A DNA stretch of 63,861 nt, from NCBI GenBank assembly GCA_023653025.1, contig JAMNXS010000007.1, forward strand, positions 1-63,861, read 5' to 3'. A model generated the notes under the pieces. It ran no database searches, was not told the origin of the DNA, and was given only the letters and a program-made list of their open reading frames with translations. The position numbers and the translations under genes are program-made. Source of the DNA: Burkholderiaceae bacterium. GTDB lineage: Bacteria; Pseudomonadota; Gammaproteobacteria; Burkholderiales; Burkholderiaceae_D. Shown here one piece after another: positions 8,775 through 16,793 of the stretch; within the stretch, counting starts at the first letter, position 1; each line of letters starts with the position of its first letter.

Positions 8775-9515
8775 ATGACCGTTTCGACCCGATTCCCTTC
8801 GTTGCGCTGGACGGCCCGGCTCACCAACTTGGTGCTGCCGGCCCGCTGCCCGCTTTGCGCCGGCCGAAGCCTTGACCGATGCAGCGGCCTGTTCTGCAAC
8901 GACTGCCGCGCCCGCTACCTCGCCGATCCGGCCGAGCGTTGCCCGCGCTGTGCGCTGGGGCTGACCGGCTTGTCGTCGCTCTGCGGGCGCTGCCTGACGA
9001 CGGCGCCGGCTTTCGATGCCAGCTATGCCGCGACGCATTACCAGCCGCCGATCGATCTGCTGGTGAGACGGCTGAAGTTCGGCGCGCAACTGCCGCTGGC
9101 CGCTGCATTCGCCGCTGCCCTGCTCGAACCGCTGCGCCGCCGCCGGCTCGACGACTACGATCTCGTGCTGCCGGTACCGCTGTCGGCCGACAGGCTGGCC
9201 GAGCGCGGCTTCAATCAGGCGATGGAGATCGCCCGGCCGCTGGCGCGCGCGCTCGGGCTGCCGCTGGCGGCGCAGGCTTGCGTGCGGGTGCGCGATACCA
9301 CGCCGCAGTCGATGCTTGCACTGGCGGACAGGAAGGATAATATGCGCGGCGCGTTCGCCGTCCGCGATCGCGCGGCCGTCAGCGGTCGGCGGGTGCTGGT
9401 GATCGACGACGTAATGACGACCGGTCACACGCTCGACGCGCTGGCCGCCTGCCTGAAGCGGCATGGCGCAACGCAGGTGGTCAACGCTGTGTTCGCGCGC
9501 ACGCCGCTGCGCTGA
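8775..9515 (+). CDS. ComF family phosphoribosyltransferase-like protein
   Basis: A 246-residue cytosolic protein. It has an N-terminal zinc-ribbon with four cysteine pairs (CPLC, CNDC, CPRC and CGRC, about residues 25-73) and a C-terminal type I phosphoribosyltransferase fold with the PRPP loop RVLVIDDVMTTGHTLDAL. This is the ComF/GntX architecture. ComF is needed for DNA uptake in competent bacteria, while homologues elsewhere have unclear roles. I chose the ATG at 8775 (MTVSTRF); an ATG about 30 bp upstream would add ten residues. trmL follows 18 bp later. Confidence 0.88.
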   Translation: MTVSTRFPSLRWTARLTNLVLPARCPLCAGRSLDRCSGLFCNDCRARYLADPAERCPRCALGLTGLSSLCGRCLTTAPAFDASYAATHYQPPIDLLVRRLKFGAQLPLAAAFAAALLEPLRRRRLDDYDLVLPVPLSADRLAERGFNQAMEIARPLARALGLPLAAQACVRVRDTTPQSMLALADRKDNMRGAFAVRDRAAVSGRRVLVIDDVMTTGHTLDALAACLKRHGATQVVNAVFARTPLR

Positions 9516-9533
9516 CCACTTCCGGAGAATCAC

Positions 9534-10004
9534 GTGTTTCATGTCGTCCTGGTCGAACCCGAAATCCCGCCGAACACGGGCAACGTCATCCGCCTGTGCG
9601 CCAATGCGGGCGCGCAATTGCATCTGGTCGAGCCGCTCGGCTTCCCGCTCGACGATGCGCGGATGCGCCGCGCCGGCCTCGATTATCACGAGTTCGCGCC
9701 GATGCGCGTGCACCGCGACTGGGACGCCTTTCTGGCCGACCTGCGTCCGGACCCTGCGCGCCTGTTCGCCTTCACCACGCACGGTTCGTCGATCTTCTCC
9801 GACCTGCACTTCCTTCCCGGCGACGTGTTCGTGTTCGGTTCGGAGACCCGCGGCCTGGCGCCGGCATTGCGCGACAGCTTCCCGACCGCGCAGCGGATAC
9901 GCTTGCCGATGCGTCCCGCCAATCGCAGCATGAACCTGTCCAATGCGGTCGCCGTCACGGTGTTCGAGGCCTGGCGGCAGCATGGCTACAACGGCGGGGC
10001 ATGA
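9534..10004 (+). CDS. trmL: tRNA (cytidine(34)-2'-O)-methyltransferase TrmL
   Basis: A 156-residue SPOUT methyltransferase that methylates the wobble ribose of tRNA-Leu. It matches TrmL almost end to end: [20 protein letters not shown] at the N-terminus, then [25 protein letters not shown] (SAM knot) and the C-terminal [19 protein letters not shown]. It begins with GTG preceded by a purine-rich CGGAGAA site. It lies directly after the ComF-type gene and is probably co-transcribed with it. Confidence 0.96.
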   Translation: MFHVVLVEPEIPPNTGNVIRLCANAGAQLHLVEPLGFPLDDARMRRAGLDYHEFAPMRVHRDWDAFLADLRPDPARLFAFTTHGSSIFSDLHFLPGDVFVFGSETRGLAPALRDSFPTAQRIRLPMRPANRSMNLSNAVAVTVFEAWRQHGYNGGA

Positions 10005-10057
10005 CACTGTCGCCTCGCCCTATAATGCGGCGGTCTGTCGCTCAACCGGGGAATACC

Positions 10058-10555
10058 ATGACCTTGCTTCGCACTTTCGCCGCCGTCCTCCTGATCGCCT
10101 CGACCAGCCTGCATGCGCAGGAGGGCAAGCCGATCGTCGTCGGCAAGGCGGTCGCGCGCGCGACGGTGGGCAAGCAGCCGAATGGCGCGGCTTTCCTGCA
10201 GATCGAGAACCGCGGAAAGACCGATGATGCGCTGCTGTCGGCCGCTTCGCCGGCGGCGGCGCGGGTGGAAATCCACACGATGAGCATGGACGGCGACGTG
10301 ATGAAAATGCGCGCGCTCGACCAACTCGAGATCAAGGCCGGCCAGGCGGTCGCGATGAAGCCAGGCAGCGGCGCGCACCTGATGCTGATGGGGCTCAAGA
10401 AGCCGCTGGTGGCTGGCGAGCGCATTCCGGTGACGCTGAACTTTCGCCAGGCCGGCAAGGTCGAGGTGACGGCAGAGGTGGCGACCATGGGCATGCCCAA
10501 GCCGGCCGACGGCGCGGGCGCACACTCGCACGGCCACCATCATCACCACGAATAG
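10058..10555 (+). CDS. Periplasmic copper chaperone, PCu(A)C family
   Basis: A 165-residue exported protein: a signal peptide ending near SLHAQ (about residue 20), then a PCu(A)C cupredoxin-like domain. Copper-binding residues of the family are visible in RVEIHTMSMDGDVMKM (His plus Met residues) and HLMLMGLKKPL. The C-terminus ends in a His-rich tail, HSHGHHHHHE, which could bind extra metal. PCu(A)C proteins deliver Cu(I) for CuA-site assembly, which fits a chromosome region that also encodes ctaC and an Sco-like protein. It is convergent with the DUF411 gene. Confidence 0.93.
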   Translation: MTLLRTFAAVLLIASTSLHAQEGKPIVVGKAVARATVGKQPNGAAFLQIENRGKTDDALLSAASPAAARVEIHTMSMDGDVMKMRALDQLEIKAGQAVAMKPGSGAHLMLMGLKKPLVAGERIPVTLNFRQAGKVEVTAEVATMGMPKPADGAGAHSHGHHHHHE

Positions 10556-10588
10556 AAGCCTGTCCGGTCAGGCCGCCCGTTGCCGCTG

Positions 10589-11047
10589 TCAGCGGCGGGC
10601 CGCGTAGCGCTGATACACCTTGCGGCTGCCGTCGTCGGCGAACAGCACGACGTCGAACGCATCGCGCCGCGTTCCTTCGACTTCCATCCCCGGGCTGCCG
10701 ACCGGCATGCCCGGCACGGCCAGGCCGCGCGCCTTCGGCCGCTCGGCCAGCAGGCGGCTGATGTCGCTGGCGGGCACGTGGCCCTCCAGCGCGTAGCCAT
10801 CGACCACGCCGGTGTGGCATGAACCGAGGTCGGCCGGCACGCCGAACTTGGCGCGATAGGGCGTGGTGGAAGGCACGTCGCGGGCATCGACCCGGAATCC
10901 GTTGTGCTCCAGATGCGCCACCCATTCATGGCAGCAGCCGCAGGTGGGCGTCTTGTAGACGGTAATGACGGGCTTTTTCTCGGCCCATGCCGTCAGCGGC
11001 AGGACGGCGGCGGCCAGCGCGCCGTGCAGGAAAATGCGTCGTTTCAT
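10589..11047 (-). CDS. DUF411 periplasmic metal-binding protein
   Basis: A 152-residue protein with a twin-Arg-like start (MKRRIFLHGALAAAVLPLTAWA) and a mature DUF411 domain. A CGCCHEW motif (TPTCGCCHEWVAHL, about residues 34-47) resembles a thioredoxin-like metal site; a further conserved Cys sits in LGSCHTGVVDGY, followed by GHVPASDI and the terminal PGMPVGSPGME motif. DUF411 proteins often accompany copper resistance genes, and the PCu(A)C neighbour supports a copper role. The exact function is unknown. Confidence 0.85.
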   Translation of the reverse strand: MKRRIFLHGALAAAVLPLTAWAEKKPVITVYKTPTCGCCHEWVAHLEHNGFRVDARDVPSTTPYRAKFGVPADLGSCHTGVVDGYALEGHVPASDISRLLAERPKARGLAVPGMPVGSPGMEVEGTRRDAFDVVLFADDGSRKVYQRYAARR

Positions 11048-11241
11048 GCTTCACTCCACAGCCGATTCGGCACACCGGCCGCGAATGCGCGCAGCCAGCG
11101 CCGACGTCGATCAGTAGTGTACCCATGGGATCGCGACGGCGCGCGCCGAGTCGTCGCCATTGACGGCCACCAGCAGCGAGGCGCCGAGTTCGCGTGCGCG
11201 TCGGCAGCCGCAGCCGTGCGGAACTGCGCGGCGTCAGCGGA

Positions 11242-12099
11242 TCAGGCTGGGGCCGAGGCGGAAGCGGGTGCGAGCCGTGCCGCAGCTTCCTTGCGGAATC
11301 GGTTCAGTTCCTGCACGGTCGGGAAGCTGCGCTCGAACAGCAGCGACAGGTTGTGCAGGATACGGTCGACGACTTTCTTTTCCCACACTTCGTCGAAGCG
11401 GATCTGCCGATCCAGCCAGGCCTCGAGCCAGTTCGGGTCGGGCAAGCGGCTCTGAACGGTGTCGTTCGGGAACAGCGACTGGTTCACGTGCAGGTTGGTC
11501 GGGTGCAGCGGCTTGTCGGTGCGCCGCGCCGACGCCATCAGCACGCCGATTTTCGCGAACGCCGCGCGCGCGCTGTCGCCGAACTCGTTGAGCGCCTTTT
11601 TCATGTAACGCAGGTAGGCGCCGCCGTGGCGTGCCTCGTCATGGCTAATGGTCTTGTAGATGTGCTTGATGACGGGCTCGGTATGCCAGTCGGCTGCGCA
11701 GCGATACCAGTGATTGAGCCGGATCTCGCCGCAGAAGTGCAGCATCAGCGTCTCCAGCGGCGGCGCCGGGTCGAATTCGAAACGCACATTGTGCAGCTCC
11801 TCTTCGGTCGGCACCAATTCGGGGCGGAAGCGGCGCAGGTATTCCATCAGCACCAGCGAATGCTTCTGCTCCTCGAAAAACCACACCGACATGAAGGCCG
11901 AAAAATCACTGTCGTTGCGATTGTCGCGCAAGAACATCTCGGTAGCGGGCAGGGCCGACCACTCGGTGATCGCATTCATCTTGATCGTGCGGGCCTGCTC
12001 GTCGGAAAGCTGGCTGGCGTTGAACTGGCTCCACGGAATGTCGGTTTCCATGTTCCAGCGCACTTGCTCGAGCGAGCGGAAGAGTTCGGGATACAGCAT
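11242..12099 (-). CDS. Ferritin-like di-iron protein (acyl-ACP desaturase-type fold)
   Basis: A 285-residue soluble protein with two carboxylate-histidine iron motifs: Glu76-Glu77-Gln-Lys-His80, and Asp154-Glu155-Ala-Arg-His158, plus Glu125 in CGEIRLNHWY. This is the EXXH...EXXH di-iron layout of ferritin-like and stearoyl-ACP desaturase-like proteins. No substrate can be read from the sequence. I chose the ATG at 12099 (MLYPELFRSLEQ), since the upstream extension is polar and atypical. It lies 106 bp downstream of the photolyase on the same strand, so a role in the same stress or lipid programme is possible but inferred. Confidence 0.75.
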   Translation of the reverse strand: MLYPELFRSLEQVRWNMETDIPWSQFNASQLSDEQARTIKMNAITEWSALPATEMFLRDNRNDSDFSAFMSVWFFEEQKHSLVLMEYLRRFRPELVPTEEELHNVRFEFDPAPPLETLMLHFCGEIRLNHWYRCAADWHTEPVIKHIYKTISHDEARHGGAYLRYMKKALNEFGDSARAAFAKIGVLMASARRTDKPLHPTNLHVNQSLFPNDTVQSRLPDPNWLEAWLDRQIRFDEVWEKKVVDRILHNLSLLFERSFPTVQELNRFRKEAAARLAPASASAPA

Positions 12100-12205
12100 C
12101 GGTATCGGGCAGAAAATGTCGGAGTGGCTTGATTCTATCAACAAAGCATGACGGTTCGATGTCCGCCCATGACGCACTGACCTTCTGAATCGCCCGAAGT
12201 TGCCA

Positions 12206-13747
12206 TCACAGCATCTCGAGATTGGTCAGCATCTCGGCGGCCCGAGCGCGGATGGCCTGCCGCTCACCATCGCCGAGCCGCTGCAGGTTTTTCGCCATCA
12301 ACGCCGTGCGCGGGTTGGTCGCGAGCGCGTCGGCATGTCGGTCGATGAAGTTCCAGTACAGCGTGGTGAACGGACAGGCATCGTCGCCGCTGCGCCGGGC
12401 CGGGTCGTAGCGACAGCCGCTGCAGTAATTGCTCTGGCGCTGGATGTAGGCGCCGCTGGCCACATAGGGCTTGCTGGTGAAGCGCGGGCCGCAGGCGTGC
12501 AGCGCCATACCGGCCGTGTTCGGCAATTCGACCCATTCGATCGCATCCACATAAATCGCCAGATACCAGTCGCCCACCTGCGACGGCGACAGCTCGGCCA
12601 GCAGCGCGAAGTTGCCGGTCACCATCAGCCGCTGGATGTGGTGCGCGTAGCCGAGCTCGAGCGTCTGCTTCAGGCTGTCGCGCACGCAGGCCATCTGGGT
12701 CTGCCCAGTCCAGAACCAGGCCGGCAGGTCGCGCACATGGGCGTAATGGTTGGCCTCTTTCATCGCCGGCATGTCGAGCCAGTAGACGCCGCGGATGAAT
12801 TCGCGCCAGCCGAGGATCTGCCGGATGAAGCCCTCGGCGGCTTCGAGCGGCACGCGGCCGGCGCGCCAGGCGCGCTCGGCGGCGGCGATCACTTCGCGCG
12901 GGTCGAGCAGGTGCAGGTTCAGGGCCGTCGACAGCAGCGAATGCCAGCCGGTCGGCGTATCGGTCCACATCGCATCCTGGTATTTGCCGAAGCCGGCGAG
13001 GCGGCGCTCGATGAAGACATCGAGCGCGTGCAGCGCCTGTTCGCGCGTGACGGCCCACGCGAATTTCTCGAGCATTCCCGGATGGCCGGGGAAATGCCGC
13101 TCGACCAGAACGATCACTTCTTGCGTCACCGCGTCGGGCGCAAACCCGGCCGGAGCGGGTATGTCGCCCGGCCCGCTGCGCTTCGGATACGGGCTGCGGT
13201 TGTCGGCGTCGAAATTCCACTGGCCGCCGACCGGCTCGCGGCCCTCCATCAACACGCCGCTCTTGCGGCGCATCTCGCGGTAGAAAAACTCCATCCGCAG
13301 CTCTTTCTTGTTGCGCGCCCAGCGCGCGAAGTCGGCGCGACTGCAAAGGAAGTGCGTGTCGTCGATCCAGTGCAACGGCGTGCCCTCCTGCTCGCAGGCT
13401 TGTGCGATGGCCTGCTCCATCCGCCACTCGCCGGCTTCGAGCACGCGCAGCGCGGCGGGCCGGTGACGGCGCAGGGCGGCGCGCAGGCGGACTGCGAAGT
13501 CCGGGTCCGGGTCCGTGTCGGCATCGAGCGTCAGGTAGTCGAGCGGCCATCCGCGCGCCGCAACATCGTTGGCGAAATGGCGCATAGCCGACAGAAACAG
13601 TACTATGCGGGCCTTGTGCGACCAGACGGCCGTCGCCTCGCCTCCGGCTTCAATCATCAGGATGCCGTCCTGCGCGGGGTCAAAGCCGGCCAGAGCCGGG
13701 CTGTCAAAACTCAGCTGGTCGCCGAGAACGAGGATCAGGTGCCGCAT
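12206..13747 (-). CDS. phrB: Iron-sulfur bacterial cryptochrome/(6-4) photolyase (FeS-BCP, PhrB-type)
   Basis: A 513-residue flavoprotein that repairs UV photoproducts using blue light. The N-terminal Rossmann domain begins MRHLILVLGDQLS. The C-terminal catalytic domain carries GWREFIRGVYW, the HHIQRLMVTGN active-site His segment and WVELPNTAGMAL. Four cysteines at 354, 442, 445 and 458 (in QMACVRD, NYCSGCRYD and DACPF) have spacings of 88, 3 and 13, which as I recall equal those of the 4Fe-4S ligands in Agrobacterium PhrB (350, 438, 441, 454). The ATG at 13747 is preferred over 13762. It is divergent from the glutathione peroxidase gene. Confidence 0.94.
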   Translation of the reverse strand: MRHLILVLGDQLSFDSPALAGFDPAQDGILMIEAGGEATAVWSHKARIVLFLSAMRHFANDVAARGWPLDYLTLDADTDPDPDFAVRLRAALRRHRPAALRVLEAGEWRMEQAIAQACEQEGTPLHWIDDTHFLCSRADFARWARNKKELRMEFFYREMRRKSGVLMEGREPVGGQWNFDADNRSPYPKRSGPGDIPAPAGFAPDAVTQEVIVLVERHFPGHPGMLEKFAWAVTREQALHALDVFIERRLAGFGKYQDAMWTDTPTGWHSLLSTALNLHLLDPREVIAAAERAWRAGRVPLEAAEGFIRQILGWREFIRGVYWLDMPAMKEANHYAHVRDLPAWFWTGQTQMACVRDSLKQTLELGYAHHIQRLMVTGNFALLAELSPSQVGDWYLAIYVDAIEWVELPNTAGMALHACGPRFTSKPYVASGAYIQRQSNYCSGCRYDPARRSGDDACPFTTLYWNFIDRHADALATNPRTALMAKNLQRLGDGERQAIRARAAEMLTNLEML

Positions 13748-13780
13748 CGAGGTTGATTTCACGAGAGTTTAAGGTAAGTG

Positions 13781-13816
13781 TGTACATACATAATGTTCGC
13801 CAGGAAACATCGACAA
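13781..13816 (-). promoter_or_regulatory. Putative phrB promoter with TGTACA palindrome
   Basis: Read on the minus strand, TTGTCG (13811-13816) and TATGTA (13787-13792) are separated by 18 bp and could be a sigma-70 -35/-10 pair for phrB. The palindrome TGTACA (13781-13786) abuts the -10, and a TACATACA extension continues from it. TGTACA-containing sites are associated with light-sensing MerR regulators of the CarH/LitR type, but no such regulator gene is in the window. This is motif-level evidence only. Confidence 0.4.
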
Positions 13817-13941
13817 AAAGCGAACACGCCAACCCACAAAATTTCTGCAGATGCGCTAGAATGACCACGCAGTTTAAATTAAAACCAAGTGGTATTTCTG
13901 CGATGAAGATGAAACAGACGCTTGATCCGAGGAAACACCTG

Positions 13942-14508
13942 ATGCGCACGATGGCGGCCGCTGCCGCCACGCTGGGCCTGCTGACGCTCTTGGCCTTGCT
14001 GCCGCGCGTGGCCGCGGCGGCCGACTGCCCGGTGCTGCTGAACCATCAGTTTCCGCGCCTGCAGGACGAGGCTCCGCAAAACCTCTGCCAGTACGCGGGG
14101 CGCGTCGCCGTCGTCGTCAATACCGCCAGCTACTGCGGTTTCACGTCGCAGTACGAGGGTTTGGAAAAACTGCATGCGCGGTACAAGGACAAGGGCCTGG
14201 TGGTGCTCGGCTTCCCGTCGAACGATTTCTCGCAGGAACCCGGCGACAACAAGAAGATCGCGGACTTTTGCTACAACACCTACGGCGTGAAGTTCCCGAT
14301 GTTCGCGAAGAGCTCGGTCAAGGGCAGCGAAGCCAATACGCTGTTCGCCGCGATGATGAAGGCGGGCGCGAAAGAGCCGAGCTGGAATTTCAACAAGTAT
14401 GTGATCGGGCGCGACGGCAAGTTGGTCGGCAGCTTCGGCAGCATGACCCGGCCGGACGACGGCAAGTTCGTCGCCGCGCTCGAGAAGGCGCTGGCCGCGC
14501 CACAGTGA
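13942..14508 (+). CDS. Exported glutathione peroxidase family protein
   Basis: A 188-residue thiol peroxidase of the GPx fold that reduces hydrogen peroxide or lipid hydroperoxides. The Cys65 site NTASYCGFTSQYEGL replaces selenocysteine; Gln98 (in GFPSNDFSQEPG) and Trp148-Asn149 (in EPSWNFNKYVIGRDG) complete the catalytic tetrad. A hydrophobic leader (about residues 4-27, ending AAAA-DC) indicates export to the periplasm, unlike cytosolic BtuE-type enzymes. I chose the ATG at 13942, behind GAGGAA; ATGs at 13903 and 13909 are alternatives that lengthen the leader. It is divergent from the photolyase. Confidence 0.9.
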   Translation: MRTMAAAAATLGLLTLLALLPRVAAAADCPVLLNHQFPRLQDEAPQNLCQYAGRVAVVVNTASYCGFTSQYEGLEKLHARYKDKGLVVLGFPSNDFSQEPGDNKKIADFCYNTYGVKFPMFAKSSVKGSEANTLFAAMMKAGAKEPSWNFNKYVIGRDGKLVGSFGSMTRPDDGKFVAALEKALAAPQ

Positions 14509-14515
14509 TTTTGCA

Positions 14516-14550
14516 GGGCGCCATCCGCCGGTCGTACCGGCGCGGTGCCC
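14516..14550 (+). terminator. Strong hairpin after glutathione peroxidase, possible terminator
   Basis: An interrupted hairpin with a perfect core, CGCCGGT/ACCGGCG, around a CGT loop and outer GGGC/GCCC pairing, beginning 8 bp after the peroxidase stop. It is followed by AAGGTTTTC, a weak T-tract, so termination may be partial. Confidence 0.35.
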
Positions 14551-14686
14551 AAGGTTTTCAGCTGCGGTGCCTCCCGGCGTTCAAGCGTCGGTGGCAAGTC
14601 GGGGCGATCTTCCCCCAACCCGTATTTCTCTCCGACGGGCGCCGCAGCCCTTTTATTCTCCACGGGAGTCCCTGCCTGGACAGTCC

Positions 14687-15988
14687 ATGAACATTGCAGT
14701 GATCGGCGCCGGCATCTCCGGACTCTCGGCGGCATGGGAGCTGGCGCGCAAGGGCCACGAGGTGTCGCTGTACGAAGCTGGCGGCTACTTCGGCGGCCAT
14801 ACCAATACCGTCGATGTCGCCATCGATGGCCAGCGCTTCGGCGTCGATACCGGTTTTCTGGTCTTCAATCACCGCACCTATCCCAACCTCGTGCGTCTGT
14901 TCGACACGTTGCAGGTACACACCACGGCCAGCGACATGTCGTTCGCGGTCAAGCTGCCGCTGTCGGACCGGCCCGGCGCGGCGATGCTGGAATGGGCCGG
15001 GTCGAATCTCGACACCGTCTTCGCACAGCGCCGCAACCTGCTGCGTCCGCGCTTTCTGCGCATGCTGCGCGACATCCTCCGCTTCAACCGCGAGACCACG
15101 CAACTGGCGCTGCAAGCCGGTGCAATGGACGAGATGCCGCTCGGAGAATTTCTCGTCGCGCGCGGCTACGGCTCGGAATTCCGCGACTGGTACCTGTTGC
15201 CGATGGCCGGCTGCATCTGGTCCTGCCCGACCGAGCAGATGCTGGCTTTCCCGCTGGCGACCTTCGTCCGCTTTTGCCACAACCACGGGCTGATCCAGGT
15301 CAGCGACCGTCCGCAGTGGCATACGGTGACCGGCGGAGCGCGCCACTACGTGCGCAAGATACTGGAAGCGATACCGCACAAATACCTGTCCACCCCGGTG
15401 CACGGCGTCACCCGCATCGATGTCGGCACGCGGCGCCAGGTGCGCGTCGAGTCCGCGCTCGGCGCGCTGATGTACGACCATCTGGTGCTCGCCGCGCACA
15501 GCGACCAGTCGCTGGCGCTGCTGCGCGATGCCGGCGACGACGAGCGCAAGCTGCTGTCGGCCGTGTCCTACCAGCCGAACCATGCCGTGCTGCATACCGA
15601 CGCGCGCTGCCTGCCGCAGCGCCAGAAGGCCTGGTCTGCATGGAACTACGAGAGCGCCGGCGGCGCCGAACCGCACGTCTGCGTGCACTACCTGCTGAAC
15701 AAGCTGCAACCGCTGCCGGTGAAAACGCCGGTGATCGTGTCGCTGAACCCGATCAACGAGCCCGACCCGGCCACGGTGCTCGGCCGCTTCGACTACGCGC
15801 ATCCGGTGTTCGACGGCGCGGCGATCGCCGCGCAGCAGGCGCTGCCGCGGCTGCAGGGCGAGCGCAACACCTGGTTCGCCGGCGCCTGGACCGGCTACGG
15901 CTTCCACGAGGACGGCCTGAAGTCGGGGCTGTCGGTCGCCGCCGCGATCGACGCGCTGGCCGGGTCGCCGTCGCTGCAGGCGGCCTGA
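14687..15988 (+). CDS. FAD-dependent oxidoreductase (amine oxidase/phytoene desaturase-like)
   Basis: A 433-residue protein beginning with an FAD Rossmann motif (Gly7-x-Gly9-x-x-Gly12 in MNIAVIGAGISGLSAAWEL) and the second motif YEAGGYFGGHTNT. The C-terminal GERNTWFAGAWTGYGFHEDGLKSG segment contacts FAD in this family. Homologues always travel with DUF1365 and a cyclopropane-synthase-like gene, and in Rhodobacter such a set belongs to the singlet-oxygen (RpoE/ChrR) response. A role in oxidising or dehydrogenating membrane fatty acids is plausible; the substrate is not evident. It starts the rightward cluster, 4 bp before the DUF1365 gene. Confidence 0.88.
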   Translation: MNIAVIGAGISGLSAAWELARKGHEVSLYEAGGYFGGHTNTVDVAIDGQRFGVDTGFLVFNHRTYPNLVRLFDTLQVHTTASDMSFAVKLPLSDRPGAAMLEWAGSNLDTVFAQRRNLLRPRFLRMLRDILRFNRETTQLALQAGAMDEMPLGEFLVARGYGSEFRDWYLLPMAGCIWSCPTEQMLAFPLATFVRFCHNHGLIQVSDRPQWHTVTGGARHYVRKILEAIPHKYLSTPVHGVTRIDVGTRRQVRVESALGALMYDHLVLAAHSDQSLALLRDAGDDERKLLSAVSYQPNHAVLHTDARCLPQRQKAWSAWNYESAGGAEPHVCVHYLLNKLQPLPVKTPVIVSLNPINEPDPATVLGRFDYAHPVFDGAAIAAQQALPRLQGERNTWFAGAWTGYGFHEDGLKSGLSVAAAIDALAGSPSLQAA

Positions 15989-15992
15989 GGGC

Positions 15993-16793
15993 ATGAGCAT
16001 GCAGCCCAAGGAGCGCGTGCCGCAGATCAGCATGGGCGTGGTGCGGCACAGCCGGCTGCGGCCCGCAAGCCATGCGTTCAGCTATGGCGTCTTCACGCTG
16101 CTGCTGCCGCTGCGCGCGCTGGGCGACGCCGGAATCGGCAGCCGCCTGTGCTCGCGCAACCGCTTCAACCTGATGTCTTTTCATGACCGCGACCATGGCG
16201 ACGGCCGCACGCCGCTGCTGACGTGGATCGCACGCCTGCTCGCCGACGAGGGCATAGACGATGCCGACGGCGAGATCTGGCTGCAGACGTTCCCGCGCGT
16301 GCTCGGCTACGTGTTCAACCCGGTGTCTTTCTGGTTCTGCCATCGCAGCGACGGCGCGCTGCGGGCGGTCGTCTGCGAAGTGAACAATACCTTCGGCGAG
16401 CGCCATTGCTACCTGCTCGACACCGGCGGCACGATGGCCTGGGGCCGCCTGCTCGATGCACGCAAGGTGTTCCATGTCTCGCCTTTCTGCGCCGTCGAGG
16501 GCAGCTACCGCTTCCGCTTCATGCGCGCCACCCGCGGCGCGGGCGAGGCCGGCACCGAGCGCATCGTCGCCCGCATCGATTACCACGACAATCAGGGCCC
16601 GCTGCTCCTGACCAGCGTGTCTGGCGTGCTACATCCGCTGTCGGACGCAAGCGCCGCGCGCGCCTTCCTGCGCCATCCGATGATGACGCTCGGCGTTATT
16701 GCCCGCATTCACTGGCAGGCGTTGCAGCTGTTCGTCAAGCGCGTGCCTTTCTTCAGCAAACCCATTCCGCCAACTCGCACCGTCAGCCGATGA
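15993..16793 (+). CDS. DUF1365 family protein
   Basis: A 266-residue protein of unknown biochemical role. Family landmarks are VRHSRLRPASHAFSYGVF near the start, the repeated aromatic segment LGYVFNPVSFWFCHR, VCEVNNTFGERHCYLL, KVFHVSPFC and the C-terminal LGVIARIHWQALQLFVKRVPF. It is sandwiched between the FAD oxidoreductase (4 bp away) and the methyltransferase (ATGA overlap), the usual trio. The conserved linkage suggests a step in the same fatty-acid modification. Confidence 0.92.
   Translation: MSMQPKERVPQISMGVVRHSRLRPASHAFSYGVFTLLLPLRALGDAGIGSRLCSRNRFNLMSFHDRDHGDGRTPLLTWIARLLADEGIDDADGEIWLQTFPRVLGYVFNPVSFWFCHRSDGALRAVVCEVNNTFGERHCYLLDTGGTMAWGRLLDARKVFHVSPFCAVEGSYRFRFMRATRGAGEAGTERIVARIDYHDNQGPLLLTSVSGVLHPLSDASAARAFLRHPMMTLGVIARIHWQALQLFVKRVPFFSKPIPPTRTVSR

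Noticed and set aside
10556-10588. A terminator between the convergent PCu(A)C and DUF411 genes
   Set aside because: A GC-rich hairpin (GCCGCT/AGCGGC) is present but overlaps the DUF411 3' end and has no T-run on either side.
12200-13756. A 518-codon plus-strand frame nearly the same length as the photolyase gene
   Set aside because: It is the exact antisense of phrB, with no motif; the photolyase on the other strand has all catalytic and Fe-S residues.
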